Assembly (NCBI GenBank): GCA_027486075.1
Contig: JAIXPU010000100.1
Coordinates: forward strand, 1 to 12,415
From: Streptomycetaceae bacterium
GTDB taxonomy: Bacteria > Actinomycetota > Actinomycetes > Nanopelagicales > Nanopelagicaceae
DNA length: 12,415 nucleotides
Direction of reading: 5' to 3'
The number at the start of each line of letters is the position of its first letter. Positions within the stretch are counted from its first letter, which is position 1. Both the position numbers and the translations under genes were made by a program. The notes under the pieces were generated by a model. The model was not told the origin of the DNA. It did not search any database and saw only the letters and a program-made list of their open reading frames with translations. Below, piece by piece: positions 1-6,736 of this stretch.

Positions 1-468
1 ACCCCTGAAAAGAAGATTGCAATTAAGGGTTCAATCCTGGCAACCACATACTTAGGTGCGCAAACGCTCTGGGATACAAATATCCAAGATGGTTGGTTGA
101 TTACTAGCGATACCGGCCGAATTGAGAATGAAAAGCTAATTGTTGAAGGTCGCCTTGATGATGTGATTATCTCTGGTGGCGAGAACATTTCACTTTCAGC
201 AATCGAAGGCTCACTCCATGCTCACTTCCCACACAAATCTTTTGCAGCTTTTTCGATTAAAGATCCGCAGTGGGGAGATGCTCTCCATGTGGCAGTTGCA
301 GGAGATGGCTTCCCATTAGAGAACGAGCTCAACGAATACTTGGTAGAAAAATTTGGTGCGCCCTCCAAACCAAAGGGATACCTTTATCTTCCCGAACTTC
401 CGCTGATGGGTATCGGCAAAGTTGATCGCAAGAAGTTACAAGAGCTATTGATGGAGGCGCCAAATTAA
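1..468 (+). CDS. menE: o-succinylbenzoate-CoA ligase MenE, C-terminal part (5' end outside window)
   Basis: This is the C-terminal ~155 residues of an ANL-superfamily acyl-CoA synthetase. The reading frame is open from base 1, so the start lies upstream. MenE activates o-succinylbenzoate with ATP and CoA in menaquinone synthesis. Visible marks are the hinge motif GRLDDVIISGGENIS (nt 148-192), with the Asp about which the C-terminal domain rotates, and the A10 motif GIGKVDRKKL near nt 409-438, whose Lys (nt 418-420) is the catalytic lysine that contacts the acyl-adenylate. The ANL family call is certain from these motifs. The choice of MenE over another acyl-CoA ligase rests mainly on menA following directly with an overlap. 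The last codons carry a GGAGG that appears to serve menA. Confidence 0.85.
   Translation, partial: TPEKKIAIKGSILATTYLGAQTLWDTNIQDGWLITSDTGRIENEKLIVEGRLDDVIISGGENISLSAIEGSLHAHFPHKSFAAFSIKDPQWGDALHVAVAGDGFPLENELNEYLVEKFGAPSKPKGYLYLPELPLMGIGKVDRKKLQELLMEAPN
453..457 (+). promoter_or_regulatory. Shine-Dalgarno sequence for menA
   Basis: GGAGG lies inside the last codons of menE and ends 6 bases before an ATT codon at 464-466 that opens the menA frame. This near-ideal spacing is the main evidence that the ATT is the menA start codon. Confidence 0.6.
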
Positions 469-1309
469 TATTTGGATTCAGGGTGCTCGCCCGCGCACAC
501 TTACAGCTGCAGTTGGACCTGTCGTTGTTGCAACTGTTCTGGCAGGTAGCGCATGGCGCCCATTGCAAGCGCTCCTTGCGCTAATAGTCGCGCTGGGTCT
601 GCAGATTGCAGTGAATTACTCCAATGATTATTCAGATGGAATACGCGGAACAGATGATGTGCGCGTTGGGCCAATTCGCTTAACTGCATCAGGGCTAGCC
701 TCAGCAAAAGCGGTAAAGCGTGCAGCCTTCCTCTCATTTGGTGTTGCCTGTGTTGCAGGGCTTTTGTTGGCTGCAATCTCTTCATGGTGGATCTTGATTG
801 TCGGTGCGATTTCAGTGCTAGCTGCTTGGGGATATACCGGAGGCCACACGCCTTATGGATATCGCGGCTTCGGTGAACTTTCAGTCTTTATCTTCTTTGG
901 AGTTGTTGCAACGGTTGGTACTTACTACGTGCAGACTCTCGAATTTTCCACTGCAGCCTTTGCTGCATCGGTCTCGATGGGATCACTCTCTTGCGCGCTT
1001 TTGGTAATCAACAACATTAGGGATCGCGCCCAGGATGCACAGGTTGGTAAGAAGACTTTGGCGGTGCGGTTGGGAGATGAAAAAGCACGTAAGTTCTTTA
1101 TCTCCCTTTTAGTACTTCCATACATCTTCGCCCCACTCACAGGAAATCCGCTAGCTTTTCTCACACTTGCCTCTGCGCCTCATGCTCTCGCTATCGCACG
1201 TGAAATTCGCGCTGGTGCAACTGGAGAAGCCCTCATTCCGCTTCTTGGAAGAACAGGCCAACTGCAACTTCACTTCTCTCTGACATTTGCCATCGCACTC
1301 TCTTTTTAG
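464..1309 (+). CDS. menA: 1,4-dihydroxy-2-naphthoate polyprenyltransferase MenA, with a probable ATT start
   Basis: MenA is a membrane UbiA-family prenyltransferase that joins DHNA to a polyprenyl diphosphate, giving demethylmenaquinone. Both Asp-rich motifs are present: NDYSDGIRGTDD (residues 54-65) and NNIRDRAQDAQVGKKTLAVR (183-202), which bind the Mg-diphosphate. Several hydrophobic helices fill the 281 residues, close to the usual ~290. The conserved N-terminal sequence WIQGARPRTLTAAVGPV is encoded at nt 473-523, but the frame has a TGA at 449-451 and no ATG, GTG or TTG until TTG at 563. That TTG would cut off the N-terminal motif and first helix. The best start is ATT at 464, six bases after GGAGG and overlapping the menE stop; ATT at 470 is the alternative. 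Translation is probably coupled to menE. Function is near certain; the start is inferred. Confidence 0.92.
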   Translation: MNIWIQGARPRTLTAAVGPVVVATVLAGSAWRPLQALLALIVALGLQIAVNYSNDYSDGIRGTDDVRVGPIRLTASGLASAKAVKRAAFLSFGVACVAGLLLAAISSWWILIVGAISVLAAWGYTGGHTPYGYRGFGELSVFIFFGVVATVGTYYVQTLEFSTAAFAASVSMGSLSCALLVINNIRDRAQDAQVGKKTLAVRLGDEKARKFFISLLVLPYIFAPLTGNPLAFLTLASAPHALAIAREIRAGATGEALIPLLGRTGQLQLHFSLTFAIALSF

Positions 1310-1337
1310 TCGGTGAGCAGAGTTAAGAAGAAGGTAT

Positions 1338-1343
1338 TAGAAT
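1338..1343 (+). promoter_or_regulatory. Leaderless -10 box for the PLDc_N protein gene
   Basis: TAGAAT is followed by exactly six bases and then the ATG at 1350. This is the TANNNT-N6-start geometry of actinobacterial leaderless promoters, in which transcription begins at the A of the start codon. No convincing Shine-Dalgarno precedes the gene, and no clear -35 box is seen. Confidence 0.5.
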
Positions 1344-1349
1344 CTGGCT

Positions 1350-1604
1350 ATGGTTCGCGCACTATTAATTCTCTTACCTCTGGTATTGACTCTCTTTACC
1401 TTTGTTGATTGTGCGATGCGCGATGATTCTCAGATTAAGAAGATCCCAAAGTGGGGCTGGCTCCTAGTAATTCTCTTCCTGCAACCAATCGGTGGAATTG
1501 TTTACTTAGCCATAGGTCGCGTCCGTAAATTGCGCCGACCAAAGCCAGGCAAGAAGAGAATTCTTCCGCCTGATGATGATCCAGATTTCTTACGTAGTAT
1601 CTAG
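1350..1604 (+). CDS. Small membrane protein with PLDc_N (phospholipase D nuclease N-terminal) domain
   Basis: This 84-residue protein has two membrane segments (about residues 4-20 and 36-55) joined by a short polar loop, and ends in a basic then acidic cytosolic tail. The signature around the second helix, K-W-G-W then QPIGGIVYLAIGR (45-57), is that of the PLDc_N family, the membrane anchor found at the N-terminus of cardiolipin synthases. Here it stands alone, with no HKD catalytic motif, so it is not itself a phospholipase. Its role is unknown. Its position beside menA and the ccs operon suggests a membrane or respiratory link, but that is inference. It converges on ccsB with only four bases between the two stop codons, too few for an intrinsic terminator. 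Confidence 0.8.
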   Translation: MVRALLILLPLVLTLFTFVDCAMRDDSQIKKIPKWGWLLVILFLQPIGGIVYLAIGRVRKLRRPKPGKKRILPPDDDPDFLRSI

Positions 1605-1608
1605 CTAA

Positions 1609-2520
1609 TTAGAGCCCTGAATAGGTGTGCTTACCTGTTCCCCAGACATTGACATAAACATAGTTAAATAAGAACGTCGATCCCGCAAAGATGCAGAGCC
1701 ATGCGGCGCGACGCCCACGCCAGCCAACCGTTACACGCGCATGGAGGTAGGCAGCGTAGGCAACCCATGTAATAAATGCCCATGTCTCTTTTGGATCCCA
1801 ACCCCAATAACGTCCCCACGCACTTTCAGCCCAAATAGCGCCGGCGATGACTGAGAAGGTCCAGAGCGGGAAAACAAATGCAACTAAGCGATAGGAAAGT
1901 TGATCAAGTACTTCGATAGATGGAACGCGTTGCAACCACGCTGGGCGAGCTCCACGAGATTCAATTCGTTCTAAATAGAGATAGGCGCCCGCGACAATAT
2001 TTGCAAAGAGGAAAACTCCTCCAGAGATAATCGCTGCAATAACGTGAATAACTAACCAGGTTGAGTTAAGAGCAGGAACTAGCGGGCCGCTATCGCGGTA
2101 AAGCAAGGTGACGGCTGTTCCTAGAGTTAAAAGTGCAGCAAGGGAAACAAAGAGCCCAAGCCAACGAAGATCGTATTTACGCAGCGCAGCTAGATATGCG
2201 CCAGTAAATGCGAGAGCTCCCGTGATTGAGAACTCATACATATTGCTCCATGGAACATGTTGATTTGAGATTCCGCGGGCGATTACTCCACCGAAGAGCA
2301 AAACGAAGCCAAGGCCCATCAAGGTTGTGGCGATACGCGCAGCCTTCTCGGTGCGTTTGTAATCAAGAGTCTGCACCAACTTACTTCCTGTGGTGACCTC
2401 TTTAGATTCAGGAGTGCGCACTGCAAAGGCGGTTTCAAAAGCGTGAGCTACAAAAGAGAGAGCAAAGACAGCCATGGCAGCGTAAACCAAGTTATTTGAG
2501 ATGTAGGCCCACTCAGTCAT
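1609..2520 (-). CDS. ccsB: Cytochrome c biogenesis protein CcsB (CcsA-type haem handling protein)
   Basis: This is a polytopic membrane protein of 303 residues and the haem-handling half of the system II cytochrome c synthetase. The tryptophan-rich WWD motif WGRYWGWDPKETW (residues 235-247), followed by the membrane segment with ITW, is diagnostic of the CcmC/CcmF/CcsA family and contacts haem. Conserved-type histidines are visible at H88 (in QHVPWSNMYEF), H159 and H298 (GKHTYSG). About eight hydrophobic segments are present. The start is preceded by AGGAAGG, five bases upstream, lying in the last codons of resB; only two bases separate the genes. It is the last gene of the minus-strand operon and matches Rv0529 of M. 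tuberculosis in position. It works with ResB (Ccs1) to attach haem to apocytochromes on the outer membrane face. Confidence 0.93.
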   Translation of the reverse strand: MTEWAYISNNLVYAAMAVFALSFVAHAFETAFAVRTPESKEVTTGSKLVQTLDYKRTEKAARIATTLMGLGFVLLFGGVIARGISNQHVPWSNMYEFSITGALAFTGAYLAALRKYDLRWLGLFVSLAALLTLGTAVTLLYRDSGPLVPALNSTWLVIHVIAAIISGGVFLFANIVAGAYLYLERIESRGARPAWLQRVPSIEVLDQLSYRLVAFVFPLWTFSVIAGAIWAESAWGRYWGWDPKETWAFITWVAYAAYLHARVTVGWRGRRAAWLCIFAGSTFLFNYVYVNVWGTGKHTYSGL

Positions 2521-2522
2521 CG

Positions 2523-3989
2523 CTACCTTCCTTCCTTTACTGCTTTAACGAAATTATTAATCTCTGTTTCAAGTCCTGGCGCATCATTTTTTGACAAGCC
2601 AGCTACTTCAACACCCGTACTTGTCTCGCGAATCCAAATTCTTCTGCGGCGACCATATAAAGATGAAAGTAACCCGATAACGGCAACAATACCGCCAAGG
2701 AGCGCATAGTTCTTTCCAGGATCTTTCACGACCTGCAGATTGACCCAAGGAACAACTGTTTCAAGTGTGATGGAGCCCTCAGCGTATGTATAAGTCTCAC
2801 CGGGTTTAACTGAACCTAAGCCAACTTTTTCGAGGGTGTCAGTATCTAAACGATAAACAGATTGAGGAATACCAGAATCGAGCCCCATGTCACCTTTCCA
2901 AATAGAGAAGAGCAATTTAGGGTCTAAGAGTTCAGGAAAGATAGAGATAGAGCCTTGCCCTTCCAGGCGTTGGTTTGTTGGTAGAAAGTTTCCGACAAAT
3001 CCAACTGGTGGATTTGCATCAGGAACTTTGATTGCACCAATTGAACGAAGGTTTCCATCTTGTGGCAAGAATGGAATCGGGCCTTGCAGCGCAACATTTC
3101 CTTGCGAATCTCGCACGGTGACAACCGGGCTATATCCATTTGCTTGTAGGTAGACGCGGGAGCTACCGAAAGTTAGTGGCTTGTTGACCTTCAAAACTTT
3201 CTTTTCGCTCTTGCCGTCTTCTCTGATTGTTACCCAGGCCGTGTAATCAAGTGGTTGATTTGTTCTAGGGTCATATTCTGCGAGAAAGCGATCTAACTTA
3301 ATCTCAAATGGGGATAGCGATTTCTCGTTGGTGAGTTTGCCTAGTGCTAACGAGTCATAAGTGGTGGGCACATTGATAAAGCGCTCACCCACATTGATGA
3401 TTGCTTCACCGCGCATGCCAAAGAGCGCTCCGAAGCTGACGCCAACCAAAATAAGAATGAGTGAAAGGTGAAAGAGTAGATTTCCGGTCTCACGCAGATA
3501 ACCCTTTTCAGCAGAGAGCGAGTTTCCTTCTCGCCTGATGCGGAAGCGATTCTTGCTGAGCCAAGCATCGGCGCGATCTAAAGCGCCAGATTCAGTTGCA
3601 AACTCTTGGTGATACTCCAGGCGAGATAAGTTTCGTGGAGTTGCAGGTGGTTGTGCGCGCATCGCCTTGTAATGCTCGAGGCTACGAGGCAGAACGCATC
3701 CGGCCAATGAGATAAAGAGAAGAATGTAGATAGCGCTAAACCATGGAGACCCATAGACATCAAAGAGATAGAACCGGTCATACCAACGAGCCTCACTGGG
3801 CGAATTGATATAGAAATCACGCACTGCAATGGGGTTGGTAATTCTCTGAGGAATCAAAGAGCCTGGGATAGCTGCAATTCCTAAGAGCAACAAGAGAATG
3901 AGCGCGGTGCGCATACTTGTTAGCTGGCGCCAGCCATAACGCAGCAGGGCGATAAACCCGATCTCTGGAACTTCTACCTTTTGGCTCAT
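2523..3989 (-). CDS. resB: Cytochrome c biogenesis protein ResB (Ccs1)
   Basis: This 488-residue partner of CcsB in the system II cytochrome c synthetase is thought to chaperone apocytochrome and help present haem. The ResB layout is clear: a membrane segment at ~28-46 (ending GSLIPQR), a second at ~82-100, a third at ~168-190 that begins GNLLFHLSLIL and carries the conserved His (H174), then a large extracytoplasmic domain (~195-425) and a final membrane helix (~428-446) followed by RRRR. Length is close to the actinobacterial norm (~500-550). Its ATG overlaps the ccdA stop by one base (TAATG), so translation is probably coupled. The extracytoplasmic domain is poorly conserved in this family and has no recognisable catalytic residue. 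Confidence 0.92.
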   Translation of the reverse strand: MSQKVEVPEIGFIALLRYGWRQLTSMRTALILLLLLGIAAIPGSLIPQRITNPIAVRDFYINSPSEARWYDRFYLFDVYGSPWFSAIYILLFISLAGCVLPRSLEHYKAMRAQPPATPRNLSRLEYHQEFATESGALDRADAWLSKNRFRIRREGNSLSAEKGYLRETGNLLFHLSLILILVGVSFGALFGMRGEAIINVGERFINVPTTYDSLALGKLTNEKSLSPFEIKLDRFLAEYDPRTNQPLDYTAWVTIREDGKSEKKVLKVNKPLTFGSSRVYLQANGYSPVVTVRDSQGNVALQGPIPFLPQDGNLRSIGAIKVPDANPPVGFVGNFLPTNQRLEGQGSISIFPELLDPKLLFSIWKGDMGLDSGIPQSVYRLDTDTLEKVGLGSVKPGETYTYAEGSITLETVVPWVNLQVVKDPGKNYALLGGIVAVIGLLSSLYGRRRRIWIRETSTGVEVAGLSKNDAPGLETEINNFVKAVKEGR

Positions 3990-4714
3990 TAGATCACCGG
4001 TACAAAATCTGAAATCCAGGAACGCATCTCAATCATCAAATCAGTCCAGAGACCAGTCAATTGCAAAATACCAATGAGAATCAAAAGAACTCCACCGACT
4101 TTTGAGATTGAATTTCCACTCTTAAGTGCAACTTTTCGAATCTTCTCTGATTTATCAAGGAAGAGACCGGTAGCAATAAATGGTGCACCTAAGCCGATGC
4201 AGTAACCCAAGGAGAGAATCGCTCCACGCACTGCACTGGATTCTTGAAAGGCTAACGCCTGCACACTTGCCAGCGCTGGGCCAATACATGGCGTCCAACC
4301 GACTCCAAAGAGAAAACCAAGTAGCGGTGCTCCGATTAACCCTCCGGTAGTTGAAATCTGAGGCTTAATTGTTGGCATCAATGGAAATGCGCCCAAGAAA
4401 ATAACGCCCATCAAGATTGTTAACACACCGAGTACTCGGGTAATGCTCTCTTCATTGGTCGCAATGCGAGAACCAAGTTCACCGAAGAGCGCGCCATATG
4501 AAATAAAGAGCGCACTAAATCCTGCAACAAAGAGAAGAGAGCCAAGAAAGACTTTCCCTCGAGCTTGCGAAAAGCCCGCCGCAAATGAGAGATAGCCAGG
4601 AACTAGTGGCAAGACGCACGGTGATACAAAGGAGATAACTCCAGCAAGAACGGCAATAGGAAATGCGGTGAGCAGGAAGCCATCAAGGAGGTGGTTTACA
4701 ACGAAATCTCTCAT
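3989..4714 (-). CDS. ccdA: Thiol-disulfide transporter CcdA (DsbD-type membrane domain)
   Basis: CcdA carries electrons from cytosolic thioredoxin across the membrane to extracytoplasmic thioredoxin-like proteins. It has 241 residues and six predicted membrane helices in two repeats. Each repeat holds one redox cysteine in a matching motif: SPCVLPLVPGYLS (C33) and WTPCIGPALASV (C143). These two cysteines form the reversible disulfide of the family. The start overlaps the upstream thioredoxin gene by four bases (ATGA), and no strong Shine-Dalgarno is evident, which suggests translational coupling. The downstream neighbour is resB. Its likely client is the TlpA/ResA-like lipoprotein encoded just upstream, which then keeps the apocytochrome CXXCH cysteines reduced for haem attachment. 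Confidence 0.94.
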   Translation of the reverse strand: MRDFVVNHLLDGFLLTAFPIAVLAGVISFVSPCVLPLVPGYLSFAAGFSQARGKVFLGSLLFVAGFSALFISYGALFGELGSRIATNEESITRVLGVLTILMGVIFLGAFPLMPTIKPQISTTGGLIGAPLLGFLFGVGWTPCIGPALASVQALAFQESSAVRGAILSLGYCIGLGAPFIATGLFLDKSEKIRKVALKSGNSISKVGGVLLILIGILQLTGLWTDLMIEMRSWISDFVPVI

Positions 4715-5247
4715 TCCGCGCTCACATCCTCAATAAGTTTGCTCAAAGATGCGACGGTGACCGCCCCAGATACTCGCGCTGCAACACCGCCATTGCGATC
4801 AATTACTAGAGTCGTAGGAATCGCATTTGCAGGCAGTGACTTACTGAATCCGACCAGAATGGAATCATCAATAAGCGTTGGGTATGGAATTCCACGATTG
4901 CGCGCAAAGGCCTCTGCATTAACAGGATTATCACGTGTCAAAATTCCAATGAAGGCGACATCGGTATATTTCTTCGCGAGCGATGAGAGCGCTGGCTCTT
5001 CAGCGCGACATGGTGAACACCACGATGCCCACACATTTACTACTGCGACCTGTCCCCCAGCGAATGAATAGTTATCACCGCTCAGCGTCATACCTGAAAT
5101 AGCAGGAGCTTTCTGACGCGAACCTTCCTTAATAGTTGTCACTGCGCCGCTGCCGGCGATGAAGCTCTCTTCTGCTTGCGATGTTCCACTTGTGCCACAC
5201 CCAGTCAGCACAAGCACTGAAAGCAGAATTGGCAGATATCTCTTCAT
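4711..5247 (-). CDS. TlpA/ResA-family thioredoxin-like lipoprotein
   Basis: This is a membrane-tethered thiol-disulfide reductase of 178 residues. The N-terminus is a lipoprotein signal: two positive residues, a hydrophobic stretch and the lipobox LTGC, with C17 as the acylated cysteine. A thioredoxin fold follows, with the active site WASWCSPC (C77 and C80) and the cis-proline loop AIPTT (P144). By family, ResA/TlpA proteins reduce the disulfide in the CXXCH site of apocytochrome c before haem attachment and take electrons from CcdA, encoded next. The start lies one base after the histidine phosphatase stop. The order matches Rv0526-Rv0527 of M. tuberculosis. A clear ResA assignment would need the specificity glutamate, which cannot be placed by eye, so no gene symbol is given. 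Confidence 0.9.
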   Translation of the reverse strand: MKRYLPILLSVLVLTGCGTSGTSQAEESFIAGSGAVTTIKEGSRQKAPAISGMTLSGDNYSFAGGQVAVVNVWASWCSPCRAEEPALSSLAKKYTDVAFIGILTRDNPVNAEAFARNRGIPYPTLIDDSILVGFSKSLPANAIPTTLVIDRNGGVAARVSGAVTVASLSKLIEDVSAE

Positions 5248-5248
5248 T

Positions 5249-5869
5249 TTATTTCTTTGGCAACAAATGTTTTGCGGGTTCTAAATAAGAGGTCCCTGAA
5301 ATCATGCCATCGCTATCAAAATGTATTCCGGTTACTGAAGCTAAGGTGCATTCGCGCTTACGTGGATCATGTAAAAGTCTGCGTCCTTCGACTGCGCTAC
5401 GAAGTATCCAGATGGGCAGCTGGTGTGAAACTACGATTGCATCTTTTCCTGCCCCAGCTTTCTTGGCATCAAAAATAGCTGCGAGCATTCTCGAAATCTG
5501 TTCTTCATATGGTTCGCCCCATGATGGCTTCCAAGGGTTATATAGATGTCGCCATGCAGATGGATGTTTCAGGACTCCACTACCAAGTTCAAATGATTTG
5601 CCTTCAAAGATATTGGCAGCTTCGATAAGACGTTCATCTGTATGAATCTTGAGTGAGTGTGCACTTGCAATCGGCGCCGCAGTCTCTTGTGCGCGCTGTA
5701 ACGGTGAGACATGGAGCGCACCAAGATCTAACGCTTTAGACCAATCGCTGACTGCCTTGGCCATCTCTTGTCCACGTTGTGACAGCCTCCAGCCAGGCTG
5801 ACGTCCATAAAGAATCTTCTGCGGATTCTCTACCTCGCCATGGCGAACGACATAAACAGTGGAACTCAT
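5249..5869 (-). CDS. Histidine phosphatase (phosphoglycerate mutase-like), first gene of the ccs operon
   Basis: This is a branch 1 histidine phosphatase of 206 residues from the chosen start. Numbered from that start, the catalytic His is H10 in VVRHGE. Supporting residues are R59 (SPLQRAQET), the acid donor E83 (ERLIEAANIFEG) and the second His H149 (VVSHQLP). The substrate is unknown; this superfamily ranges from sugar phosphates to signalling nucleotides. Start choice: ATG at 5869 sits seven bases after TATGCT, a fitting leaderless promoter. The in-frame ATG at 5881 (four residues longer) would itself lie within that -10 box, so 5869 is preferred. Heading the cytochrome c maturation operon is conserved: M. 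tuberculosis Rv0525 is the same kind of protein in the same place. This suggests a real but unexplained functional tie. Confidence 0.88.
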   Translation of the reverse strand: MSSTVYVVRHGEVENPQKILYGRQPGWRLSQRGQEMAKAVSDWSKALDLGALHVSPLQRAQETAAPIASAHSLKIHTDERLIEAANIFEGKSFELGSGVLKHPSAWRHLYNPWKPSWGEPYEEQISRMLAAIFDAKKAGAGKDAIVVSHQLPIWILRSAVEGRRLLHDPRKRECTLASVTGIHFDSDGMISGTSYLEPAKHLLPKK

Positions 5870-5876
5870 AGCGCTA

Positions 5877-5882
5877 AGCATA
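5877..5882 (-). promoter_or_regulatory. Leaderless -10 box for the cytochrome c maturation operon
   Basis: On the minus strand TATGCT is followed by seven bases and the ATG at 5869. It fits TANNNT and differs from TATAAT at two positions. It would drive the whole operon down to ccsB, since no other gap of more than two bases occurs in it. It lies 26 bases from the opposing -10 box at 5909-5914. Confidence 0.5.
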
Positions 5883-5894
5883 AAGCGTCGATAA

Positions 5895-5902
5895 AGGGCC
5901 CT
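5895..5902. repeat. 8-bp palindrome between divergent promoters
   Basis: AGGGCCCT is a perfect palindrome lying between the two opposing -10 boxes, close to the midpoint of the 51-base divergent gap. It could be part of an operator serving both directions, but an 8-bp palindrome may arise by chance and no second copy was noticed in the window. Confidence 0.25.
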
Positions 5903-5908
5903 CTTCGC

Positions 5909-5914
5909 TAGGGT
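5909..5914 (+). promoter_or_regulatory. Leaderless -10 box for the HAD phosphatase gene
   Basis: TAGGGT is followed by exactly six bases and then the ATG at 5921, the same geometry as the box at 1338-1343. No Shine-Dalgarno is present upstream of the ATG, in keeping with leaderless translation. Confidence 0.5.
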
Positions 5915-5920
5915 AGTGAC

Positions 5921-6682
5921 ATGGCACTCACCTCACAAAGAGCTGCCTTCTTCGATGTAGATAACACCCTCGTGAGAGGGTCAACACTCTACTTTCTCGG
6001 ACGAGGTATGTATCAGCGTGGATTTTTCACAAAGGCTGATATCTCTAGATTTGTTGTAGCCAATATTCGCTTTCGCATGACAGGTACAGAAAAAAAAGAA
6101 GTAATCGAGAAGTTTCAAAATGCAGCTACCGACTTTATTGGCGGCCATGCAGTTGAAGATATTAAGAAGATCGGTGAAGAGATCTACGATGAATTCGTCT
6201 CACCCAAGATTTGGCAAGGAACATTTGAAATTGCTCAATCTCATCTAGATAAGGGTGAAGAAGTCTGGCTTGTAACGGCTGCGCCGCAAGATATGGCAAA
6301 TATTATTGCGCAACGTTTAGGTCTTACTGGTGCGCTCGGCAGCAAGGCGCGAATTGAGAATGGTATTTACACCGGATCGCTAGATGGAAAACTTCTTCAT
6401 GGAGCCGAGAAAGCAATTGCAATTCAAGAGATAGCAAGAGCTCGAGGATTTGAATTAGCCGAGTGCTATTCCTATTCAGATAGCCATAATGACATTCCAC
6501 TTCTTCAGGCAGTTGGACATCCGTGTGCAATCAATCCAGATGCAATCTTGAGAATCCGCGCACTTGCCGAAGGTTGGCCTATTCGCGACTTCCGTCGCGC
6601 TCGTTTTCTTAATCGGTTGCTCGGGCCAATGGTCAGCCGCTTTGCCGCAATTGCTGCCTGGTTTACTCCTAGAAAGCGTTAA
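5921..6682 (+). CDS. HAD-IB family hydrolase (SerB-like phosphatase)
   Basis: This 253-residue HAD-superfamily phosphatase has its motifs in order. Motif I is FFDVDNTLV, with nucleophile D12 and acid/base D14. Motif II is VTAAP, with T119. A motif III lysine is likely K164 (GAEKAIAI). Motif IV is YSYSDSHNDIPLL, with D187 and D191. The helical cap between motifs I and II and the late GHPCAINPD segment are typical of the HAD-IB group, which includes phosphoserine phosphatases and mycobacterial SerB1. Family members act on small phosphomonoesters; phosphoserine is possible but not shown. The C-terminal ~40 residues are basic and hydrophobic (about 228-253) and may touch the membrane, a common trait of actinobacterial members. 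It is transcribed divergently from the cytochrome operon and ends 54 bases before the next gene. Confidence 0.88.
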   Translation: MALTSQRAAFFDVDNTLVRGSTLYFLGRGMYQRGFFTKADISRFVVANIRFRMTGTEKKEVIEKFQNAATDFIGGHAVEDIKKIGEEIYDEFVSPKIWQGTFEIAQSHLDKGEEVWLVTAAPQDMANIIAQRLGLTGALGSKARIENGIYTGSLDGKLLHGAEKAIAIQEIARARGFELAECYSYSDSHNDIPLLQAVGHPCAINPDAILRIRALAEGWPIRDFRRARFLNRLLGPMVSRFAAIAAWFTPRKR

Positions 6683-6708
6683 CCCTTTCACCTCAATTAG
6701 CGCACATA

Positions 6709-6731
6709 CCCAACTAACGGCTATCGTTGGG
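6709..6731. repeat. Inverted repeat over the promoter of the XPB-like operon
   Basis: CCCAAC (6709-6714) pairs with GTTGGG (6726-6731) across an 11-base loop. The right arm overlaps a candidate -10 box and the GGGAGG just before the start codon, so it could act as an operator or could hide the ribosome site in RNA. A nested AACG/CGTT pair competes with it. It may be coincidental. Confidence 0.3.
6722..6727 (+). promoter_or_regulatory. Candidate -10 box for the XPB-like / M20 / xpb operon
   Basis: TATCGT fits TANNNT and lies nine bases before the ATG at 6737, giving a leader of at most about two or three bases. This is the only gap upstream of the three-gene operon able to hold a promoter. 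No good -35 box is seen. Confidence 0.4.
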
Positions 6732-6736
6732 AGGTT

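Noticed and set aside
563..1309. menA starting at TTG 563
   Set aside because: This would remove the conserved GARPRTL segment and the first helix, which are encoded in frame just upstream, and no Shine-Dalgarno precedes it.
1605..1612. CTAATTAG palindrome between convergent genes as a terminator
   Set aside because: It has no loop, no GC-rich stem and no T-tract; it arises from the two abutting stop codons.
4691..5071. Open frame of 126 codons on the plus strand across ccdA and the TlpA-like gene
   Set aside because: It is antisense to two genes with complete active-site motifs and has low-complexity composition without a family match.
5870..5881. Histidine phosphatase starting at ATG 5881
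   Set aside because: That ATG lies within the TATGCT -10 box; starting at 5869 gives leaderless geometry and a normal distance to the RHG motif. The longer form is not strictly excluded.
6672..6689. GAAAG/CTTTC hairpin as a terminator after the HAD gene
   Set aside because: The stem is only five AT-rich pairs, overlaps the coding end and has no T-tract.
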